A stretch of 9,012 bases of DNA from Ruminococcus sp. UBA4321 (GCA_002393815.1 DGUB01000096.1:1-9012), one strand, 5' to 3'; positions 1-5,646 are shown, counted from the stretch's first letter. Program-made: numbers and translations. The notes: generated by a model not told the origin, from the letters alone.

Positions 1-45
1 GTATTTTCTGAAAAAATAAATTCCGAAGAGGTGACAGAAGTATGA
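1..45 (+). CDS. 3' end of an upstream gene (partial)
   Basis: Only the last 14 codons are inside the window. Frame 1 is open from base 1 and reads VFSEKINSEEVTEV before TGA at 43-45; the other two + frames stop within the first 19 bases. Its stop overlaps the coaD start as ATGA (ATG 42-44, TGA 43-45), the usual sign of translational coupling in an operon. In many Firmicutes the gene before coaD is rsmD (16S rRNA methyltransferase), so that is the best guess from order alone. The visible residues are too few to identify it, and the open frame could be chance. Confidence 0.45.
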   Translation, partial: VFSEKINSEEVTEV

Positions 46-542
46 GAAGAATTGCCGTTTGTCCCGGCAGTTTCGACCCGGTAACGCTCGGACATCTGGA
101 TATCATCACAAGAGCTTCCACGCTGTTTGACAAGGTCATTGTCCTGATTTCAACGAATGCCGCAAAAAATCAGGCTATCTTTTCCACGACCGAGCGCATG
201 ATGATGATTGCCGATGCAACCGCGCATCTGGATAATGTGGTGATTGATATTCTGGATGGTCTGCTTGTCGATTATGTCAAGCGTGTGCAGGCTGTCGCGA
301 TTGTCAAAGGTCTGCGTGCCGTCAGCGATTTTGAATATGAATTCCAGATGGCTCTGACTAATAAAGTTCTCTATGCCGGTGCGGAAACTGTCTTTCTGAC
401 AACCAGTCAGGAAAATATGTATTTAAGTTCCAGCGTTGTCAAACAGATTGCCTATTTCGGCGGTGACATCAGTCCTTTTGTCCCGGCATGTATTCAGGAA
501 GCCATTCAGAAAAGACTAAGCCAGCAAGGAGAGGAAAGATAA
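42..542 (+). CDS. coaD: Phosphopantetheine adenylyltransferase (CoaD)
   Basis: Catalyses the penultimate step of coenzyme A synthesis in the cytoplasm: 4'-phosphopantetheine plus ATP gives dephospho-CoA plus pyrophosphate. The 166-residue protein begins with the nucleotidyltransferase signature GSFDPVTLGHLDII (residues 9-22), including the TxGH nucleotide-binding motif. Later family signatures are present: KGLRAVSDFEYEFQMA (about 89-104) and the C-terminal YLSSSVVK motif (about 127-134). Length fits the family (about 160 residues). The start at 42 is supported by GAGGTGA at 28-34 with a short spacer, and it lies in ATGA overlap with the upstream frame. The next gene starts 3 bases after its stop, so the two are probably co-transcribed. 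Family assignment is secure; nothing is missing or unusual. Confidence 0.97.
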   Translation: MRRIAVCPGSFDPVTLGHLDIITRASTLFDKVIVLISTNAAKNQAIFSTTERMMMIADATAHLDNVVIDILDGLLVDYVKRVQAVAIVKGLRAVSDFEYEFQMALTNKVLYAGAETVFLTTSQENMYLSSSVVKQIAYFGGDISPFVPACIQEAIQKRLSQQGEER

Positions 543-545
543 CAA

Positions 546-1025
546 ATGAGTATTGAAGAAATTCTGGACGATATGAACGAACTACTCGATAAAGCAAGTT
601 CTGTGCCGTTTGCAGCGCATAAGCTGCTGATTGACGGCGAACGCCTGAGAGAGTTAATCGACGATGCAAAGCTGAATGTGCCGCAGGAGGTCAAACACGC
701 CAAAATGGTGGAGTTCGACCGCGACAGAATCATCAAGGAAGCGGAAGCCAAAGCCGAGAAAATCATTCACGAGGCAGAAGAACGCGCCAAGGCAATTTTC
801 GAGGAAGAAGCTATCGTCAAGGAAGCCAAGAAACGCGCCCTCGAAGCCGTTACCAAGGCAAAGAAGGAATCGGATGCCATCCGCGGTGCAACAGATGATT
901 ATGTGACAGGACGCTTTCAGGAAGTGGAGACTTATTTCAGTCAGGCATTGCAGGACGTTACGAGCCGCAAAAAAAAGTTTGAACAGCTGACACAGAAAAA
1001 AACAGACAAGAAACCGAAAAAATAA
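546..1025 (+). CDS. Coiled-coil protein of unknown function, ATPase subunit B/E/H-like
   Basis: A 159-residue, highly charged cytoplasmic protein with no signal peptide or membrane segment. Residues 1-45 form a short helical N-terminus (MSIEEILDDMNELLDKAS). Residues about 55-125 are an Ala/Glu/Lys-rich predicted coiled coil (RIIKEAEAKAEKIIHEAEER), and the C-terminus is a lysine-rich tail. This composition resembles the stalk subunits of rotary ATPases and DivIVA-type scaffolds, and automated annotation often calls such proteins 'ATPase' without real evidence of activity: no Walker motif is visible. The start is fixed by AAGGAG/GAGG inside the end of coaD (526-534), and only 3 bases separate it from the coaD stop. 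The tight linkage suggests co-expression with CoA synthesis, but a functional link is unproven. A possible cell-division or envelope scaffold role is inference only. Confidence 0.9.
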   Translation: MSIEEILDDMNELLDKASSVPFAAHKLLIDGERLRELIDDAKLNVPQEVKHAKMVEFDRDRIIKEAEAKAEKIIHEAEERAKAIFEEEAIVKEAKKRALEAVTKAKKESDAIRGATDDYVTGRFQEVETYFSQALQDVTSRKKKFEQLTQKKTDKKPKK

Positions 1026-1066
1026 TTTATTTTTTAAAGTTTGTTCATAATCAGTTCATATTTTTA

Positions 1067-1075
1067 TGTTAAAAT
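1067..1075 (+). promoter_or_regulatory. Extended -10 promoter for the Lrp/AsnC gene
   Basis: TGTTAAAAT matches the extended -10 pattern TGn-TAAAAT. No good -35 lies 17 bases upstream, which is compatible with an extended -10 promoter. It would start transcription near 1082, just before the leader hairpin. The A/T-rich palindrome around 1016-1035 overlaps the end of the preceding gene and is a weak terminator at best. Confidence 0.5.
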
Positions 1076-1102
1076 ATTAAAAAATAAGAACAGAAACTGA
1101 CA

Positions 1103-1160
1103 GCGCAAAGGAGCGTATCTCTTAATCAGGGGAGGTTTGCTCTTTTGCGCTTTTTATTTT
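1103..1160 (+). terminator. Intrinsic terminator or attenuator in the lrp leader
   Basis: GCGCAAAGGAGC (1103-1114) pairs with GCTCTTTTGCGC (1139-1150) over 12 bp with one G-U pair, followed immediately by a T-rich tract (1151-1160). The 24-base loop contains GGGGAGG. It lies downstream of the extended -10 promoter and 20 bases before the lrp start, so it either ends the coaD transcript or acts as an attenuator in the lrp leader. The sequence alone does not decide. Confidence 0.7.
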
Positions 1161-1179
1161 CAGAATCAGGAGGATTTTT

Positions 1180-1626
1180 ATGGATGCCATTGACCAGAAA
1201 TTAATTTCTATTTTACAGCAGAACGCCAGAATGCCGCTGAAAGCCATTGCCGCGCAGGTGTTCCTGTCCGCGCCGGCGGTTTCGGCGAGAATCGAGAAAC
1301 TGGAAGCACAGCACCTGATACAGGGCTATCATGCCGAAATCGACCAGCAAAAACTGGGGTTTCATATTACAGCGTTCATCAGTCTGGAACTGAGCGCACG
1401 GCAGAAACCGGAGTTTTATCCTTTTATCGCGGAATGTCCGAACGTTCTGGAATGCAACTGTGTGACCGGGAATTATTCCATGCTGATTAAGGTAGCGTTC
1501 CACAGTACACAGGAACTTGACCAGTTTATCGGACAGTTACAGCATTTCGGGAACACTTCGACGCAGATTGTATTTTCGACACCTGTGCCGCATCGGGATG
1601 TTGTCATTTCTCCGGAAGATGAATAA
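1180..1626 (+). CDS. Lrp/AsnC family transcriptional regulator
   Basis: A 148-residue DNA-binding regulator of the feast/famine family, which usually forms dimers to octamers and responds to amino acids or related metabolites. Residues 1-60 give the typical helix-turn-helix start (MDAIDQKLISILQQNAR, then LSAPAVSARIEKLE as the recognition region). Residues about 65-140 are the RAM ligand-binding and oligomerisation domain, including the LECNCVTGNYSMLIKV segment with the characteristic G-x-Y/D turn. Length is normal. An AGGAGG site at 1169-1174 sits just upstream of ATG 1180. The gene stands alone between the coaD group and the convergent recombinase gene, with its own promoter and a hairpin leader. 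The target genes and effector cannot be inferred from the neighbours; autoregulation is common in the family. Confidence 0.93.
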   Translation: MDAIDQKLISILQQNARMPLKAIAAQVFLSAPAVSARIEKLEAQHLIQGYHAEIDQQKLGFHITAFISLELSARQKPEFYPFIAECPNVLECNCVTGNYSMLIKVAFHSTQELDQFIGQLQHFGNTSTQIVFSTPVPHRDVVISPEDE

Positions 1627-1649
1627 TTTTAAATTATTTTATCATAAGA

Positions 1650-1742
1650 GTGACGGGGTGACGGGGCTATACTATCCTACGCATAAGAAAATAAAAAATC
1701 TATTTTATAAAGAGTATATAGTGCTTCCGTCACCCCCGTCAC
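1650..1742. repeat. G/C-rich inverted repeat with doubled GTGACGG arms
   Basis: The left arm GTGACGGGGTGACGG (1650-1664) is the reverse complement of the right arm CCGTCACCCCCGTCAC (1727-1742) except for one extra G/C. Each arm is itself two copies of GTGACGG. The 62-base A/T-rich spacer can extend the pairing near its ends (CTATACT at 1667-1673 against AGTATATAG near 1713-1721). It fills the gap between the convergent lrp and recombinase genes. It could be a bidirectional terminator, a protein-binding site or a small mobile palindrome; it is much more G/C-structured than a typical terminator and the following T-run is short. Confidence 0.85.
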
Positions 1743-1766
1743 CTTTTATTTCAGAATAAATTAAAT

Positions 1767-2762
1767 TTATGATTTGGATTTCCGTTTTGTTCCGGCAAGA
1801 GGTGAATTCTGCATGGCTTCGCGTTCAGCAGTCTCGCCCAGATGCGTATATATCTGCGTAGTAGCAATGCTTTCATGACCAAGAATGCTTTTCAGGGTCA
1901 GAATATCCGTTCCGCCCTGCTGATACATCAGCGTTGCGGCGGTATGCCGGAGTTTATGTGTGGAAAGTCCGCGCCCGGAAAGCCCGGCTTCTTTCAGGGA
2001 ATCTTCTACAATCTGCTGAACGCGCCGGCGGCTGATGCGCTTTTTCTGATTGCTCAGAAACAAGGCAGGTTCCGGCGTTTCGATTCCGCGCCGGACAGTC
2101 AGATATTCTTCCAGAGCCGTGAGGCAGGCAGCGTTCAGATAAATGATTCGTTCTTTACTGCCTTTGCCGATGATTCTCATTTTTTCTTCCATCATGTCCA
2201 GAGAGGAAAGATTCAGCGCGACCAGTTCGCTCAGACGCAGTCCGCAGTTCAGAAATAAGGTCAGAATACAGTAATCCCGTATTTTTACCGGGTTTTCGGA
2301 ATCCGCCTTGGTTTCCAGCAGGTCTATGCTTTCATTGAGATTCAGATATTTCGGCAGAGCATTCCGCGGACTGGAAATCTCCAGATTTTCTGTCGGGTTA
2401 TGGTCGAGCAGATTCGCCTGAGTCGTCAGATAATGAAAGAAACTTCGCAGAGAAGAACCCTTCCGGCAGCGGATGCGCCCTTTGTTCGCGCACTCCGAAG
2501 CCAGAAAGTTATAATATTTGTAGATGTCCCGGAGCGTAATCTTCCGCAGGTCGTCCGGGGTCATATCCTGAATTTCTGTTTCGGTCAGCATTTCCGCCGT
2601 GATTCGAGTATTTCCGGCTCTGCTGAGAAGATAAAATCTTAAAAACTGCCGGATATCCTGATAATAGCCTGTTACCGTACTGTCAGCCAAACCTTTGACA
2701 ACGGACAGATGTGTGATATATTCGTTCAGAAATACCGGATTTTCATCATTTTGTATTTTCAT
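1767..2762 (-). CDS. Tyrosine recombinase, XerC/XerD-like
   Basis: A site-specific DNA recombinase that cleaves through a tyrosine nucleophile. From the ATG at 2762 the protein has 331 residues: an N-terminal SAM-like core-binding domain (about 10-130) and a catalytic domain (about 140-315). All catalytic residues are visible: Arg176 (GLRLSEL), Lys200 (GKGSKER), His269 and Arg272 (THKLRH), His296 (LGHESI) and Tyr305 (QIYTH). An upstream in-frame ATG at 2804 is rejected because it lies upstream of the -10 box (2793-2798); the chosen start has GGAG about 10 bases upstream. It is slightly longer than typical XerC/D (about 300), with extra residues near 50-70. No phage or transposon genes flank it, so a chromosomal Xer-type role is more likely than an element integrase, but its target site is not evident here. 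Confidence 0.93.
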   Translation of the reverse strand: MKIQNDENPVFLNEYITHLSVVKGLADSTVTGYYQDIRQFLRFYLLSRAGNTRITAEMLTETEIQDMTPDDLRKITLRDIYKYYNFLASECANKGRIRCRKGSSLRSFFHYLTTQANLLDHNPTENLEISSPRNALPKYLNLNESIDLLETKADSENPVKIRDYCILTLFLNCGLRLSELVALNLSSLDMMEEKMRIIGKGSKERIIYLNAACLTALEEYLTVRRGIETPEPALFLSNQKKRISRRRVQQIVEDSLKEAGLSGRGLSTHKLRHTAATLMYQQGGTDILTLKSILGHESIATTQIYTHLGETAEREAMQNSPLAGTKRKSKS

Positions 2763-2792
2763 GTATTTCACTCCAATCCTGATAATATATTT

Positions 2793-2821
2793 ATTATAGC
2801 ACAAATCCGGAAAAACGGCAA
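2793..2821 (-). promoter_or_regulatory. Promoter of the tyrosine recombinase gene
   Basis: On the minus strand TTGCCG (2816-2821), a 17-base spacer ending TGC, then TATAAT (2793-2798). Transcription would start near 2786, 24 bases before the ATG at 2762, which excludes the longer upstream start. Confidence 0.8.
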
Positions 2822-2840
2822 TGCTTTTCCGGATTTTTTT
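2803..2840 (+). terminator. Hairpin with T-tract between divergent promoters
   Basis: AAATCCGGAAAA (2803-2814) pairs perfectly with TTTTCCGGATTT (2825-2836), followed by more T to 2840. On the + strand it has the form of an intrinsic terminator; on the - strand the T-run is broken. It overlaps the recombinase -35 and lies just upstream of the lipoprotein -35, so it may insulate the lipoprotein gene from antisense read-through or serve as an operator. Confidence 0.5.
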
Positions 2841-2843
2841 GAT

Positions 2844-2872
2844 TTGACAAATCTGTCATGATGTGCTATAAT
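2844..2872 (+). promoter_or_regulatory. Consensus sigma-A promoter for the lipoprotein-Nudix operon
   Basis: TTGACA (2844-2849), 17-base spacer ending TGC, TATAAT (2867-2872): a perfect match to consensus plus an extended -10. Transcription would start near 2879, giving a very short leader before AGGAGG and the ATG at 2896. Confidence 0.9.
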
Positions 2873-2895
2873 AAAGAGACAACAGGAGGAATGTT

Positions 2896-3537
2896 ATGAA
2901 ATATCAGTTTATTTTATCTGTGACAGCAGTCTGTGTGATACTGACAGGATGCGCCGGGCAGGAAACAAGAGTTCCCGTTCCCGTGCCGGAAACTACTGCA
3001 CCCGTCACCGAAATACAGCCCGTGACCGAACCGGAAACCCTTCCGGAAACAGAAACCCTTCCGGAAACAGAAACCGTTCCGGCAGAGCCTTCCAGTCCGG
3101 AAGGTATCACTGGTATCTGGAAAAATCAGGAAAGCGGTGACTGTATCTGGTTCCGCGAGGACGGCGGTTATGTCGTTCTTGATTATGCCGGAATCTTTCC
3201 GGATGATATCGGCATCGAACGGACTGACGACAGCCTGACACTCACCATCGGCGGAAATCTGCATACGCTTTCACCGGTCGGAACGCATCTTTTTGATACA
3301 CTCGACGGTCTGTATGATGTCGCTGAACAGAATTATCAGATATTCATCGCCGGAAATATGGTGTTTCTCTATACAGATGCCGGAATTTCCTATCAATATA
3401 ACGGCGAACTGCTGACGCTGACCGGACAGGAAGCGGCTTCCTGTATCATCAGCGGCGATACTATGCAGTATTTGCAGAATACATTCAACAGATATCATGA
3501 CTTGGATGATTTTTTATTAAATAATCAGGAGGAATAA
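2896..3537 (+). CDS. Putative lipoprotein of unknown function
   Basis: A 213-residue predicted membrane-anchored lipoprotein. The N-terminus is a lipoprotein signal (MKYQFILSVTAVCVILTGC) with lipobox LTGC at 16-19, so Cys19 would be lipidated and the protein held on the outer face of the membrane. Residues about 26-69 are a Pro/Glu/Thr/Val linker made of short repeats (PETETL), likely an extended spacer across the wall. Residues about 70-213 form a globular domain opening with GIWKNQESGDCIWFREDGG and rich in alternating beta-type segments; I do not recognise the family, though the opening resembles small lipocalin-like barrels of Firmicutes lipoproteins. Start is supported by AGGAGG at 2884-2889. 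A Nudix gene begins 2 bases after the stop with its own AGGAGG inside this gene's end, so they form an operon. Confidence 0.85.
   Translation: MKYQFILSVTAVCVILTGCAGQETRVPVPVPETTAPVTEIQPVTEPETLPETETLPETETVPAEPSSPEGITGIWKNQESGDCIWFREDGGYVVLDYAGIFPDDIGIERTDDSLTLTIGGNLHTLSPVGTHLFDTLDGLYDVAEQNYQIFIAGNMVFLYTDAGISYQYNGELLTLTGQEAASCIISGDTMQYLQNTFNRYHDLDDFLLNNQEE
3039..3074 (+). repeat. Perfect 18-bp tandem repeat in the lipoprotein linker
   Basis: CCTTCCGGAAACAGAAAC occurs twice head to tail (3039-3056, 3057-3074), encoding two in-frame PETETL units, with degenerate copies on either side. Being a multiple of three, copy changes would lengthen or shorten the linker without breaking the frame. Confidence 0.95.
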
Positions 3538-3539
3538 AA

Positions 3540-4034
3540 ATGGAATACTGGGATATTTACGACAAGGACAGAAATCTCACCGGAAGAACCATGCAGAGAA
3601 ACGACTTCACCATGAAAGACGGGGACTATCATCTGACTGTACTCGGCGTGATATGCCGTCCGGACGGGAAATTCTTAATCACACAGCGCGCACTTGATAA
3701 GCACTGGGCTCCCGGATGGTGGGAAGTCTCCGGCGGCGGCGTGATGGCTGGAGAAACTTCCGAACATGCCGTTATCCGCGAACTGCTCGAAGAAACCGGA
3801 CTGGATGTCTCCAATGCCGAGGGCGGCTATCAGTTCAGCTATCACAGGGAATCCCCCGGCGATAACTATTTTGTCGATATCTATAAATTTATTCTCGATT
3901 TCGACGAAAGTCAGGTCACCCCTCAGCTCGCCGAAATGCAGGGCTATATGCTCGCCGACAAAGCGCAGATTGAAGCATTCGCAGAACAGGGAATCTTCCT
4001 GCATTATGATAGTATCAAGCAGGTTTTTGAATAA
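3540..4034 (+). CDS. Nudix hydrolase, IPP-isomerase-like subgroup
   Basis: A 164-residue soluble protein with a complete Nudix box at residues 66-88: Gly66, Glu72, then REL-LEET-GL with Arg80, Glu81, Glu84 and Glu85, the residues that bind the catalytic metals. Nudix enzymes hydrolyse a nucleoside diphosphate linked to another moiety. The N-terminus (MEYWDIYDKDRNLTGRTM) is typical of the branch related to isopentenyl-diphosphate isomerase and YfcD, whose members often act on unknown phosphorylated substrates; the specific substrate cannot be read here. Length fits a single-domain Nudix protein. AGGAGG at 3528-3533 lies inside the end of the lipoprotein gene and the spacing between genes is 2 bases, so both use the promoter at 2844. 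No clear terminator follows; the thiT promoter begins 8 bases after the stop. Confidence 0.93.
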   Translation: MEYWDIYDKDRNLTGRTMQRNDFTMKDGDYHLTVLGVICRPDGKFLITQRALDKHWAPGWWEVSGGGVMAGETSEHAVIRELLEETGLDVSNAEGGYQFSYHRESPGDNYFVDIYKFILDFDESQVTPQLAEMQGYMLADKAQIEAFAEQGIFLHYDSIKQVFE

Positions 4035-4042
4035 AAAACTAC

Positions 4043-4071
4043 TTGACAAATCCGGAAAAATATGCTATACT
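4043..4071 (+). promoter_or_regulatory. Promoter of the TPP riboswitch-thiT unit
   Basis: TTGACA (4043-4048), 17-base spacer ending TGC, TATACT (4066-4071). Transcription would start near 4078, about 16 bases before the riboswitch P1 stem. Confidence 0.9.
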
Positions 4072-4093
4072 GATATCCGGAAAATAAAATATC

Positions 4094-4177
4094 ACATTAG
4101 GGGAGCTTTCAAAGGCTGAGAGGAAATCTGGTTTCGACCCTTTACCTGATACGGATAATGCCGTCGCAGGGAAATGT
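4094..4177 (+). promoter_or_regulatory. TPP riboswitch (THI element)
   Basis: An RNA aptamer that binds thiamine pyrophosphate. The conserved blocks are present in order: GGGGAGC (4100-4106), GCTGAGA (4115-4121), GACCC (4136-4140), ACCTGAT (4144-4150), GGATAATGCC (4153-4162) and CGCAGGG (4165-4171). The closing P1 stem is ACATT (4094-4098) with AATGT (4173-4177). It sits between the promoter and thiT, where it would lower thiamine uptake when TPP is plentiful. The assignment is secure from the motif set and the gene it precedes. Confidence 0.97.
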
Positions 4178-4207
4178 TCAGAATTTTTGCGCTTTTATAG
4201 CGCGTTG

Positions 4208-4250
4208 TCCTCTTTGGCTTTGTGCTTCCGCAAATCAAGGAGGATTTTTT
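4208..4250 (+). promoter_or_regulatory. Riboswitch expression platform: RBS-sequestering hairpin with U-tract
   Basis: TCCTCTTTG (4208-4216) pairs with CAAGGAGGA (4236-4244), which is the thiT ribosome binding site, over 9 bp with one G-U. An inner stem TTTGTG (4219-4224) with CGCAAA (4229-4234) closes a CTTC loop. Six T follow directly (4245-4250) and then the ATG. When formed, it hides the ribosome site, and the hairpin plus U6 could also end transcription. A smaller GCGC/GCGC hairpin (4189-4203) precedes it. Which alternative fold opens it was not resolved. Confidence 0.75.
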
Positions 4251-4811
4251 ATGTCACAGCATGACAAAATTGTTCGTTTGACCGCGAGCGGCATCATGAT
4301 TGCGCTTTCGACCGTATTAAGCATGATTACGCTCATCAGAATGCCGCAGGGCGGTGCGCTGACCCCGTGCAGTATGCTTCCGGTCTGTATGATTTCGATT
4401 ATCTACGGGGTGAAATGGGGGCTCGGAACAGGGTTTGCCTATTCGCTCGTACAGCTTGCGATTGACCTGTCTGCGGCTCTGAGCTGGGGACTTTCCGCGA
4501 CAGCGTTAGCTGTCAGCTTCGTATTTGACTATATTGTCGCCTTTACGGTGCTTGGTCTTGCCGGAATCTTCCGGAATCAGCCGAAATGGGGCATCGGGGC
4601 AGGCATCACAATCGTATTTCTTCTGAAATATGCGTCACATGTCTTTTCCGGCGCGGTCGCGTTCGGACAGTTCATGCCGGAAGATTTCAATAATATCTGG
4701 GTATATTCTTTCGCGTATAATACTTACATGCTCCCGGAACTGATTCCGACAGTGATTATCGCGTATGCGCTCTGCAAAGTGCCTTCTCTGGCAAAACTCA
4801 AAGCCGCATGA
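4251..4811 (+). CDS. thiT: Thiamine-specific ECF transporter S component ThiT
   Basis: The membrane substrate-binding subunit of an energy-coupling-factor transporter; it captures thiamine at high affinity and works with shared EcfA/A'/T subunits encoded elsewhere. From ATG 4251 it has 186 residues, the normal ThiT size, with about six hydrophobic membrane segments. Family motifs include MPQGGALTPCSMLPV (about 31-45), KYASHVFSG (126-134) and the YNTYMLPE motif (156-163); His130 and Asn157 probably correspond to thiamine-contacting residues in the characterised Lactococcus protein. The frame is open upstream to an ATG at 4158, but that start lies inside the riboswitch and lacks a ribosome site; AGGAGG at 4238-4243 fixes 4251. 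Regulation by TPP is evident from the leader. The gene is a single-gene unit ended by the terminator at 4818. Confidence 0.95.
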   Translation: MSQHDKIVRLTASGIMIALSTVLSMITLIRMPQGGALTPCSMLPVCMISIIYGVKWGLGTGFAYSLVQLAIDLSAALSWGLSATALAVSFVFDYIVAFTVLGLAGIFRNQPKWGIGAGITIVFLLKYASHVFSGAVAFGQFMPEDFNNIWVYSFAYNTYMLPELIPTVIIAYALCKVPSLAKLKAA

Positions 4812-4817
4812 TATATG

Positions 4818-4857
4818 GCAAGCCGCCTGAATTTTTTCAGAACGGCTTGCTTTTTTT
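4818..4857 (+). terminator. Intrinsic terminator of thiT
   Basis: GCAAGCCG (4818-4825) pairs with CGGCTTGC (4843-4850), with an inner CTGA/TCAG stem (4827-4830, 4837-4840), followed by seven T (4851-4857). It begins 7 bases after the thiT stop. Confidence 0.93.
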
Positions 4858-4875
4858 GTAAAAATATGCTATAAT
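4847..4875 (+). promoter_or_regulatory. Promoter of the sirtuin gene, overlapping the thiT terminator
   Basis: TTGCTT (4847-4852), 17-base spacer ending TGC, TATAAT (4870-4875). The -35 is made from the terminator's right arm and T-tract. Transcription would start near 4882, 27 bases before the sirtuin ATG. Confidence 0.8.
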
Positions 4876-4908
4876 AAGTAAAATCATATTTTCAGGAGGT
4901 CGATTTTT

Positions 4909-5646
4909 ATGAATGGACACGAACAGGAAAGATTATACGGCAGATTACAGGAGATTGTCTCGGAAGCTAAAGACATGGTATTCTTCGGCGGCGCAGGCGT
5001 TTCGACGGAAAGCGGCATTCCGGATTTCCGGAGCGTGGACGGGCTTTACAGTCAGAAGTATCATAATATTATGCCGGAAGAAATTATCAGTCACAGCTAT
5101 TTCGTCCGCCATACTGCGGAATTCTATGAATTCTACCGGGATAAGATGCTCTGTCTGGATGCCAAGCCCAATGCCGCTCATAAAAAACTCGCTGAATGGG
5201 AACAGAGAGGCATTCTCAAAGCCGTTATCACGCAGAATATTGACGGTCTGCATCAGCTTGCCGGAAGTCAGAACGTCTATGAACTGCACGGAAGCGTTCA
5301 CCGGAATTACTGTCAGAAATGCGGAAAGTTCTTCGATGCGAAATATATTCTGGATTCTTCCGGCGTTCCGGAATGCGACTGCGGCGGCGTTATCAAGCCG
5401 GATGTCGTGCTTTATGAAGAAGGTCTGGATAATCAGATTATCGAAAAGGCTGTAGAGGCTATCCGGAAAGCAGATGTTCTCATCATCGGCGGTACGTCGC
5501 TGAACGTCTATCCGGCAGCTGGATTTATCCGGTATTTCCACGGAAAGCACCTGATTATTATTAATCGCGATGCCACTCCGGCGGATTCTATGGCAGAACT
5601 ATGCATTCATGACAAAATCGGAGAAGTCTTTTCAGTTCTTGATTAA
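4909..5646 (+). CDS. cobB: NAD-dependent protein deacylase, Sir2/CobB family
   Basis: A sirtuin: it removes acyl groups from lysines of cytoplasmic proteins using NAD+, releasing nicotinamide and O-acyl-ADP-ribose. The 245-residue protein is a bare catalytic core. Motifs: GAGVSTESGIPDF (28-40, NAD pocket), TQNIDGLH (108-115), catalytic His127 in ELHGS, the zinc-binding cysteines Cys135, Cys138, Cys156 and Cys158, and GTSLNV (195-200). All key residues are present. The GAGVSTESGIPDFRS signature is typical of bacterial deacetylase-type sirtuins rather than the desuccinylase branch, but acyl preference is not proven by sequence. An AGGAGG-type site (AGGAGGTC, about 4895-4902) precedes the ATG. 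The gene has its own promoter and converges on the sugar kinase gene, overlapping its end by 15 bp; no acetyl-CoA synthetase or cobalamin gene is nearby. Confidence 0.96.
   Translation: MNGHEQERLYGRLQEIVSEAKDMVFFGGAGVSTESGIPDFRSVDGLYSQKYHNIMPEEIISHSYFVRHTAEFYEFYRDKMLCLDAKPNAAHKKLAEWEQRGILKAVITQNIDGLHQLAGSQNVYELHGSVHRNYCQKCGKFFDAKYILDSSGVPECDCGGVIKPDVVLYEEGLDNQIIEKAVEAIRKADVLIIGGTSLNVYPAAGFIRYFHGKHLIIINRDATPADSMAELCIHDKIGEVFSVLD

Noticed and set aside
1016..1035. Terminator after the coiled-coil gene
   Set aside because: The palindrome is made only of A and T, overlaps the stop codon and would be too weak to rely on.
1767..2762. Integrase of a mobile element
   Set aside because: No excisionase, phage, conjugation or cargo genes, no tRNA and no flanking direct repeats were seen; a chromosomal Xer-type enzyme is more likely.
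2763..2804. Longer start for the recombinase
   Set aside because: The ATG at 2804 lies upstream of the -10 box, so it would not be in the transcript; the ATG at 2762 has a ribosome site.
2949..3140. Overlapping open frames inside the lipoprotein gene
   Set aside because: They arise from the repetitive, stop-poor linker and have no ribosome sites or recognisable products.
4049..4084. TCCGGAAAA copies flanking the thiT -10 as an operator
   Set aside because: TCCGGA and TTCCGG are very common throughout the coding sequence here, so two copies near a promoter carry little weight.
4158..4250. 31-residue N-terminal extension of ThiT
   Set aside because: It would be translated from inside the TPP riboswitch without a ribosome site; the ATG at 4251 follows AGGAGG and gives the usual protein length.
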